The notes under the pieces are model-generated. The model was not told the DNA's origin, did not search any database, and saw only the letters and a list, made by a program, of their open reading frames with translations. 17,463 nucleotides of DNA, taken from positions 1 through 17,463 of the forward strand of contig LNEX01000294.1 of assembly GCA_001464165.1 (NCBI GenBank), read 5' to 3'. A program made the translations under genes and the position numbers. Positions 12,990 to 17,463 of this stretch are shown here, in pieces. Origin of the DNA: a bacterium Ga0077546. GTDB lineage: Bacteria; Cyanobacteriota; Vampirovibrionia; Obscuribacterales; Obscuribacteraceae. How positions within the stretch are numbered: the stretch's first letter is position 1; every line of letters starts with the position of its first letter.

Positions 12990-13048
12990 GTAGGCAAATA
13001 ATCTTACAACACTAAGACTATTTGCTCCACAAGAACCGATAGTTTGAT

Positions 13049-13291
13049 TTATCCCTCAGCCATATAAGGCATAAGAGCGATGTCACGAGCCCGTTTGATA
13101 GCAACGGTCAGCGAACGTTGGTGCTTGGCACAGTTGCCACTGATTCTACGTGGCAAAATCTTGCCGCGCTCAGTTACAAACTTCTTTAGACGGTTTGGAT
13201 CTTTGTAGTCAATAAATTCTACTTTGTCAGCACAGAAGCCGCAGGTCTTGCGACGACGTGGTGGTGATGAATCGTTGGACATTCTACCCAT
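13049..13291 (-). CDS. rpsR: 30S ribosomal protein S18
   Basis: This encodes 80 residues. The S18 core is clear: [22 protein letters not shown], then [14 protein letters not shown] and [13 protein letters not shown]17, C20, C54 and H57 (CGFC and CAKH) are arranged to bind zinc, so this is the metal-binding form of S18. AAGGAG is 8 bases before the first ATG, preferred over the ATG three codons on. S18 forms a pair with S6 on the 30S platform. It is the third gene of rpsF-ssb-rpsR. Confidence 0.98.
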   Translation of the reverse strand: MGRMSNDSSPPRRRKTCGFCADKVEFIDYKDPNRLKKFVTERGKILPRRISGNCAKHQRSLTVAIKRARDIALMPYMAEG

Positions 13292-13315
13292 TTAACTAAC
13301 TCCTTAAAATGCAAT

Positions 13316-13789
13316 TTAGAACGGAATCTCATCTTCTGAGGAGAAGATGGCGTCGAGATCTTCCGGTTCTTTACCTTCAACTATGCTCTTAGCTTTTCCA
13401 GCTGGACGGCTGGACACGGTAGCCATACGGCTTTCGTCGTCTCCACCTTTAGAATTGTCTGCTCCCACTGCGAGAGAGAGGTTTTCTACTGCCACAGCAT
13501 CAATCTCCACATCGCGGCGCTTGGCGCCCTCAGCTGTGGTGTAATTATTGATTTGTAGCCGGCCATCAACCGCCACATAATCGCCTTTTTTGATCTCTTG
13601 AGCGGAGCGCTCAGCGAGGTCTCTCCAGGTAATTACTTTGACGAAATTGGTGTCTACTCCACCATCTTGACGATTAGGTGAATCAACCCCAATGGTGAAT
13701 TCAGTAACCGCAACGTTATTGTTGGGAGTAAAGCGCTTTTCTGGTGCTTTCACTACCCGCCCTGAAATGACTACTTTGCTCAAACTCAT
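13316..13789 (-). CDS. ssb: Single-stranded DNA-binding protein
   Basis: This encodes 157 residues. The OB-fold (about 1-105) begins MSLSKVVISGRVVKAPEKRF and has NFVKVITWRDLAERSAQEIKKG and YVAVDGRLQ. A disordered Ser/Gly-rich linker follows. The acidic C-terminal tip EDEIPF recruits replication and repair partners, as in other bacterial SSBs. It lies between rpsF and rpsR, a classic arrangement, with short spacers (38 and 24 bases) that indicate co-transcription. Confidence 0.97.
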   Translation of the reverse strand: MSLSKVVISGRVVKAPEKRFTPNNNVAVTEFTIGVDSPNRQDGGVDTNFVKVITWRDLAERSAQEIKKGDYVAVDGRLQINNYTTAEGAKRRDVEIDAVAVENLSLAVGADNSKGGDDESRMATVSSRPAGKAKSIVEGKEPEDLDAIFSSEDEIPF

Positions 13790-13827
13790 GGCATACCTAC
13801 TTACTTACTGTTGTGTGTAGAACTAGA

Positions 13828-14151
13828 TTATTGGGCTGCTTTCGCTTCTTCTTCTAACACAACGATTAGTGAGCGGATAATGTCTTCGGAGAGCACCATC
13901 ATTCGCTTCAACGGTGAAATAGACTCAGTCTTAGCTGTGAAAGTAATGAGGACATAATATCCATCACGCATTTTTTCTACTTCGTAGGCCAGTCTCTTAC
14001 GGCCTTTTTTGTCTACTGCATCAACCGTTCCACCCTGCGCTTTGATGAACTCTTCAACAGCGTTGATGGTGCGGTCTACAGCGTCTTCATCGAGATTAGG
14101 TCTGACGATGAAAACAGATTCGTACTGTTTTTGTTTTTTAGATTCAGCCAA
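13828..14151 (-). CDS. rpsF: 30S ribosomal protein S6
   Basis: This encodes 107 residues. S6 features: YESVFIVRPNLDEDAVDRTI, the VDKKGRKRLAYEVEKMRDGYY segment and a helical C-terminus. The start is TTG (14149-14151) with a strong ribosome-binding site AGGGGAT (14164-14158) eight bases upstream; no ATG fits. S6 is the first gene of the S6-SSB-S18 operon. Its leader can pair ATCC (14198-14195) with GGAT of the ribosome-binding site around a CCTGC/GCAGG hairpin, a possible control element. A weak minus-strand promoter, TTGCGT (14290-14285) with CAAAAT (14268-14263), is the best candidate upstream. Confidence 0.97.
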   Translation of the reverse strand: MAESKKQKQYESVFIVRPNLDEDAVDRTINAVEEFIKAQGGTVDAVDKKGRKRLAYEVEKMRDGYYVLITFTAKTESISPLKRMMVLSEDIIRSLIVVLEEEAKAAQ

Positions 14152-14157
14152 TGCTTT

Positions 14158-14198
14158 ATCCCCTATGGTCTAAACGTCCTGCTCGGCAGGCAAAGGAT
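14158..14198 (-). promoter_or_regulatory. rpsF leader hairpin overlapping the ribosome-binding site
   Basis: On the minus strand CCTGC (14190-14186) and GCAGG (14182-14178) form a five-base-pair stem with loop CGA. Flanking it, ATCC (14198-14195) can pair with GGAT (14161-14158), which is part of the rpsF Shine-Dalgarno. Sequestration of the ribosome-binding site is therefore possible. The S6-S18 pair is known to bind the leader of its own mRNA in several bacteria; whether this is that motif is not established here. Confidence 0.4.
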
Positions 14199-14294
14199 TA
14201 CTCGAATATTCGAAATTTCTCTGCTACGAACCCGAGATCGTAACACGGCCTTACCTCTCAAAATTTTGTACAGGGGCTTGTATTACGCAATAAT

Positions 14295-14324
14295 TTGCTA
14301 ATTAGCTTAAAATCCACATAGAAT
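14295..14324 (+). promoter_or_regulatory. Promoter of the exported Pro/Gly-rich protein gene
   Basis: TTGCTA (14295-14300) and TAGAAT (14319-14324) are separated by 18 bases. Transcription would begin about 14331, giving a leader of about 45 bases that ends in GGAGG before the ATG at 14376. It lies back to back with the rpsF operon upstream region. Confidence 0.5.
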
Positions 14325-14375
14325 AACCTTAGTTTCAGTGGTTATGATTTTTTGCTTATTTTTTTTGGAGGCGCC

Positions 14376-15467
14376 ATGCTGACTACGGTGAAAGCGACAA
14401 TAGACAAGGCTTTCACTGCTTCTGGTTTAGGTCGCTCCCTGATTTGCTTAGTAACCGGCTTAATTAGCGCTGGACTTTGCAGCACTTTGCTGATTGGTGT
14501 TTCTGTTTGGTGCGGCTTTACCGTGACATCTGCCAATGCTCGCGAGCAATGGCAGATGCAACATCCTGAAGGTGACGCCCCTACTGGTCCGGTTGGCAAG
14601 GGGTGGGTGCCAGCCGCACCAGGATCTGTTCCAGGTCTTGTCGGTAGTGGCCAGTCAAGTACTGGCATGGCACCAGGATTGCTCGCTCCTGGACTAACCG
14701 GTGGGAGCTCAGGGGCGGCTGCTCCTTCTGGTTCAAATGCTGGTATACCCGCCTACGGTGGTAAGCGCCAGATACCTGATGAAATTATTCAGCAGATGCT
14801 TGTTTCTCGCATTGGTGCTGGATCGATGTTGACTGGCGTTCTTGGTGATGACATTTCGTCCAAGACCAGTCATGCTGGAGATTTGTTTTCGGTAGTTTTG
14901 AGAGATGGTCATAGTCAAAATGGCCATGAACTTATTCCCCGTGGCGCGCGGATCATTGGTAAGGTGGTTATGGCTGCGCCAGCTGCTGGTCAGCGCACAG
15001 CGATGCCAGGCAATGTCGAAATTGGTCTGACAACTCTAGTGTTTCCCGATGGGCGCTCAACAGCCTTTACTGGTTTTATTGAGCGCAACCCAGCTCATAC
15101 CATGAAGAAGCCGCCAGTTAGTCGTGGCCCTGGCATGTCTATGTCCGATTACACCAGTTCTGTTGGTTCGATGTTAGGCTCATTTACTTCAGGCATCGGC
15201 GCCGTGCGCGCCAGAACCAATCGAGGCAAAGACCTACTTTTGCGAGAAGGTGAAGTTGTGCCTGTGCGTGTTACTCGCACCATCGATTTGACTAAGATGA
15301 GCCCACCTACAGCGCCGCCTAGTCAACCACTTTCTAATCCTTTTGATGCTTCTGCGCAAGGTCAAAGTTTGAATGTTAATCGGATGCCGCCGAATTTGAC
15401 AGGAGCTGGCATGCCTTCTAATAGTCAGACACCGATTTTGCCAAAAGAATTGCCAGACCCCTTTTAG
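14376..15467 (+). CDS. Exported or membrane-anchored protein with Pro/Gly-rich linker and VirB10-like C-terminal domain
   Basis: This encodes 363 residues from the ATG at 14376, preceded by GGAGG four bases away; a TTG eight codons earlier lies upstream of that ribosome-binding site and is rejected. A hydrophobic segment (about 21-51) ends at SANA, so it is either an anchor or a long signal peptide. A Pro/Gly/Ser-rich stretch (about 63-128) follows, then a folded domain (about 130-305). Within that domain, MLTGVLGDDISSK, LIPRGARIIGKVV, LVFPDGRSTAFTGFI and LLREGEVVPVRVTR resemble the beta-barrel pattern of TrbI/VirB10-type proteins (a D/G-rich start, LPRG-type loop, then PDG). The architecture of anchor, proline-rich linker and outer domain also fits. 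The resemblance is weak and by eye, and no other secretion genes are present. The C-terminal tail is Pro-rich. A strong terminator overlaps its last codons. Confidence 0.72.
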   Translation: MLTTVKATIDKAFTASGLGRSLICLVTGLISAGLCSTLLIGVSVWCGFTVTSANAREQWQMQHPEGDAPTGPVGKGWVPAAPGSVPGLVGSGQSSTGMAPGLLAPGLTGGSSGAAAPSGSNAGIPAYGGKRQIPDEIIQQMLVSRIGAGSMLTGVLGDDISSKTSHAGDLFSVVLRDGHSQNGHELIPRGARIIGKVVMAAPAAGQRTAMPGNVEIGLTTLVFPDGRSTAFTGFIERNPAHTMKKPPVSRGPGMSMSDYTSSVGSMLGSFTSGIGAVRARTNRGKDLLLREGEVVPVRVTRTIDLTKMSPPTAPPSQPLSNPFDASAQGQSLNVNRMPPNLTGAGMPSNSQTPILPKELPDPF

Positions 15468-15488
15468 AAATCTGGCAATTCTTTTTTT
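15447..15488. terminator. Strong intrinsic terminator, probably bidirectional
   Basis: GAATTGCCAGA (15447-15457) and TCTGGCAATTC (15471-15481) form an 11-bp perfect stem with a 13-base loop, followed by seven T's (15482-15488) on the plus strand. The first arm and the stop codon of the plus-strand gene lie within it. On the minus strand the stem is followed by CTTTTGG, a weaker T-run, so it may also end the opposing HTH gene. Confidence 0.85.
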
Positions 15489-15508
15489 GCTAGTTCTTCT
15501 TATGGCAA

Positions 15509-16729
15509 TTAGTCTTCTTGTGGCGGCTTTTGAGTCGGATTACCTGACTTGTATTCAGCTAGATGCCTCCACCCTTGGTGCAAGATTAACTGATAAGCAT
15601 AGACTTGCTCTAACCAACGACGTTCGCCTTCTGGAAGATCAGGTCGCTCCAGTCTGCGTTTGAGTGAACCAGTGATTAAGCGAGTTTCTTCAATGGCTTT
15701 TCTGTAAGAACGTACAGGCTTTTGCATTTGAGCCCAAGACGATGGCTCAGAACTGCGTTGAGCGGCTGGCGCTGTAGCAGCAACTGCAACACGTTCTTGC
15801 CGTTCTCTTGGTTCTCTGTTATCTCTTGGTTCTCGAGGTTCACGATCGCGTCGTGGTTCGCGGTCGGCTCTGGCAGCAGGATCTCGTTCGGATCTATCTG
15901 GTCTCTCTAGTCTGTCAGGGCGTTCAAGCCTATCAGGTCGGTCGAGTCTATCAGGGCGCTCAAGTCTATCGCTGTCTTTTGCCTCAACGCCGGCTGTGGC
16001 CGCGGAACCCAGTGGAGATTGCTTGCTAAGAACTTGAGTGGCGAGCGGATTCTCAATAACTTTCTTGTGCTTCTCGCCGCCACCGCGTCTTCTTTCTTTG
16101 CGTTTGGCGCGGTAACAATCGAGACAATCTCTTAAGCGAGGGTTGTTGTGTTCGAAAGTTTTGGCGCAAGTTTGGCAGGTGAGAGCATGCATAAACTTCT
16201 CGCCATCACCGTTTTCACCTGTTGACGACTGTTCTTCGCCAGAATCGCTATCGGCTGAAGACTCATCTTCGTCTTTCTCTTTTTCTTCAACAACTTCTTT
16301 GGGGTGAGCCTTGAGCACTTTGGTGGCACGCACTTTTCGTACGGGTTCTGGCTTAGCTTCTACTTCTTCTTCAGCTTCAGATTCAGCCTCGTCGTCATCG
16401 ACTTCGACCACTGCCTTCTTCGCTTTGGCCGCCACAACCTTAGTTGCTTTTCCACGAGCCTTGGCTTTGCTAGGCTTTTCTTCAGTCTTGTTTGAGCGCA
16501 TCTCTTCTAACTGTTCCATCACTTTAGGATTCGTGAGGCCGTCTTCTTTGAGCTTGCGGATTTCTTGGAGTTCTTCTAGCGCCTGAGCTGGAAGAACCTT
16601 AATACCGTTTTCATCAGTGGCTGTTTCGATTTCAAACTCTTGAATGTAGCGTCTAATTGTGACACTAGTGACATTGAGATCCTTTGCAGCCTGGGCAATT
16701 TTGGTGCCCTCTACCTTGCTTCGACTCAT
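15509..16729 (-). CDS. MerR-like HTH protein with acidic region, CXXC zinc finger and Arg/Asp repeats
   Basis: This encodes 406 residues from the ATG at 16729, with AAGG seven bases upstream. Residues about 8-80 form a winged-helix-like MerR-type domain (KIAQAAKDLNVTSVTIRRYI, then a helix with EELQEIRKLKEDGLT). Residues 80-175 are low complexity: a Lys/Ala-rich stretch like a histone tail, then a Glu/Asp/Ser-rich one. A four-cysteine finger follows, CQTC at 185-188 and CLDC at 202-205, then a very basic segment (KRKERRRGGG). About 254-283 are five copies of a DRLERP hexapeptide, and about 284-315 are Arg/Glu/Pro-rich. The last 75 residues look folded and helical (WAQMQKPVRSYRKAI, WLEQVYAYQLILHQGWRHL). 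DNA or RNA binding is likely. The combination is not one I recognise, and it stands alone. Confidence 0.75.
   Translation of the reverse strand: MSRSKVEGTKIAQAAKDLNVTSVTIRRYIQEFEIETATDENGIKVLPAQALEELQEIRKLKEDGLTNPKVMEQLEEMRSNKTEEKPSKAKARGKATKVVAAKAKKAVVEVDDDEAESEAEEEVEAKPEPVRKVRATKVLKAHPKEVVEEKEKDEDESSADSDSGEEQSSTGENGDGEKFMHALTCQTCAKTFEHNNPRLRDCLDCYRAKRKERRRGGGEKHKKVIENPLATQVLSKQSPLGSAATAGVEAKDSDRLERPDRLDRPDRLERPDRLERPDRSERDPAARADREPRRDREPREPRDNREPRERQERVAVAATAPAAQRSSEPSSWAQMQKPVRSYRKAIEETRLITGSLKRRLERPDLPEGERRWLEQVYAYQLILHQGWRHLAEYKSGNPTQKPPQED
15881..15970 (-). repeat. Five 18-bp in-frame tandem repeats
   Basis: The repeats encode DRLERP, DRLDRP, DRLERP, DRLERP and DRSERD in the HTH/zinc-finger protein. 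At the DNA level the central units, read on the plus strand, are variants of AGTCTATCAGGGCGCTCA with a few base changes. The unit length is a multiple of three, so copy-number change would keep the frame. Confidence 0.8.
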
Positions 16730-17049
16730 CAAAATACCTTGTTTATATAAAAGGAAAATGTTTGTGGCTTACTAATATGTGTTTCTCGAATAATCATTCT
16801 CAGATCACTCAGACCGCTTAGCTCACTCAGCTCAAATTGAGCTTTAGCTCTTGCAGTATCGCTAAGGCCAGCAATACTCAGTTCGTACTGTGCTTCATGA
16901 ACGACTTAGACACATTCAGCCGGGGTTTGGGATGCTCTAACTATTCATTTCTGGTAGATATCAAAAACCTGCTTATAAGGTATCGCATCCAAAGCAATGA
17001 CATCTTCACCAGCCAATTAATTGTTACTAATTATTTGCTTTCAGGTCGC
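16730..17049. other. Intergenic region with overlapping palindromes, no gene seen
   Basis: This 320-base stretch separates the HTH gene from the partial gene at the right edge. I see no credible coding region. Its main structure is a cluster at 16818-16850: a perfect inverted repeat AGCTCAAATTGAGCT (16829-16843), overlapped by GAGCTTTAGCTC, with TTAGCTC repeated at 16818-16824 and 16844-16850. The upstream region of the HTH gene is AT-rich (TATATAA close to its start), but I cannot define a promoter. The rest shows nothing recognisable. Confidence 0.5.
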
Positions 17050-17463
17050 CTAGCGATTTAGCCTGTCAAGGTTTATTTTGTTATAGCGATACAAATAAGT
17101 AGGAGTTCCCATTTGCTTAAGCAGCAAGGTGTCGGGGCGTTTATGTACAACGCTTGTGGAGAAGGGTGAAAGGCTTGGCTGACTGAGCATTAAGCCGGCG
17201 AGGAGAGGCCAGGCGATGCGGTGGCCCATGTTAACTGTAACAAGCCCCGTGTCATCAATTAATTGTGCCTTGGGGCCATATTCGCGACTGAGGGCGGGGT
17301 TTCTTGCCAACCAAGCAGCAATGTCGCTTGATTCAATAAGTTGGCCCTGACCATTTGAAGGGCTTGAGCCAGAGTTTTTCTTTTGCAAAAAAGTGTTTAA
17401 GGCGAATTTTGCCAGACTGCTCTTTGTCTCGTTCTTGTCATTGGCATTGTTTGGATTGGCAGT
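17050..17463 (-). CDS. Unrecognised protein, C-terminal part only
   Basis: The frame is open from its stop at 17050 to the right edge of the window, so the true start lies outside. About 137 residues are visible. The first 45 or so are polar and low complexity (Asn/Lys/Ser-rich, ANPNNANDKNETKSS), like a linker. A more regular part follows (ESSDIAAWLARNPALSREYG, then AQLIDDTGLVTVNMGHRIAWPLLAGLMLSQ), and the tail is basic and hydrophilic. No catalytic motif or TM segment is evident. The LVTVNMGHRIAWPLLAGL segment is moderately hydrophobic but too short and charged for a clear membrane helix. Function unknown. A TTG at 17386-17388 could be an internal start but has no supporting site. Confidence 0.5.
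   Translation of the reverse strand, partial: TANPNNANDKNETKSSLAKFALNTFLQKKNSGSSPSNGQGQLIESSDIAAWLARNPALSREYGPKAQLIDDTGLVTVNMGHRIAWPLLAGLMLSQPSLSPFSTSVVHKRPDTLLLKQMGTPTYLYRYNKINLDRLNR

Noticed and set aside
14342..14668. Minus-strand frame opposite the exported protein gene
   Set aside because: It is antisense to a gene with promoter, ribosome-binding site and terminator; its Pro-rich sequence is the mirror of that gene's Pro/Gly-rich linker.
16837..17061. 74-residue plus-strand frame in the right intergenic region
   Set aside because: It has a TTG start without a ribosome-binding site, no recognisable domain, and overlaps palindromes and the end of the partial gene.
1..17463. CRISPR array, insertion sequence, prophage or integrase
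   Set aside because: I saw no spaced direct-repeat array, transposase, terminal inverted repeats or phage genes.

Overview
The window is bacterial chromosomal DNA of moderate G+C, densely coded. It carries a typical housekeeping block (rpsF-ssb-rpsR, a tRNA-Leu, infC-rpmI-rplT, an rRNA-type methyltransferase, tatC) plus folK, acpS and several poorly known membrane and signalling genes. The tRNA has no encoded CCA. Several genes start with TTG (rpsF, infC, the HAD phosphatase, one TPR membrane protein). The cobalamin-binding protein, TPR-rich membrane proteins and Cache-HAMP-GAF-GGDEF signalling suggest an uncultured Gram-negative-type lineage. Non-photosynthetic relatives of cyanobacteria (Vampirovibrionia/Melainabacteria) are my best guess, but that rests on general resemblance and the sequence here does not prove it.

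Layout. At 28-2121 on the plus strand lie a small PH-like membrane protein, a free-standing B12-binding subunit, a 71-residue small gene with its own promoter and terminator, and a solitary MazF/PemK toxin. At 2106-3060 on the minus strand is a folK-acpS pair; acpS and mazF overlap tail to tail inside a 12-bp tandem duplication. At 3155-3664 (plus) is a membrane-anchored CXXCH haem-binding protein whose stop codon overlaps that of the next gene. From 14151 down to 3661 everything is on the minus strand: rpsF, ssb, rpsR, tRNA-Leu(CAG), infC, rpmI, rplT, SpoU methyltransferase, tatC, an M50 protease with TPRs, a second TPR membrane protein, a diguanylate cyclase broken by an in-frame TAA, and a HAD phosphatase. 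From 14376 to 15467 (plus) is an exported Pro/Gly-rich protein ending in a strong terminator. At 15509-16729 (minus) is an unusual HTH / zinc-finger / repeat protein. The right edge holds the C-terminal part of an unrecognised minus-strand protein.

Two observations stand out. First, the two TPR membrane proteins downstream of tatC appear to be tandem paralogues. The upstream copy keeps the HEIGH zinc motif and a downstream aspartate pair. The second aligns without gaps over about 94 residues but has lost every metal ligand, so it looks like a pseudoprotease partner. Second, the large sensor/diguanylate cyclase is cut by a single TAA exactly where the paralogous GAF domain in the same protein has a glutamine; the reading frame continues intact into a complete GGDEF domain.

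Functional links. The minus-strand run combines translation (S6, S18, IF3, L35, L20, tRNA, rRNA modification), ssDNA binding, and membrane or protein export functions (TatC, M50 protease). folK and acpS serve folate synthesis and acyl-carrier-protein activation. The infC-rpmI spacer and the rpsF leader both have hairpins placed where ribosomal proteins autoregulate in other bacteria.
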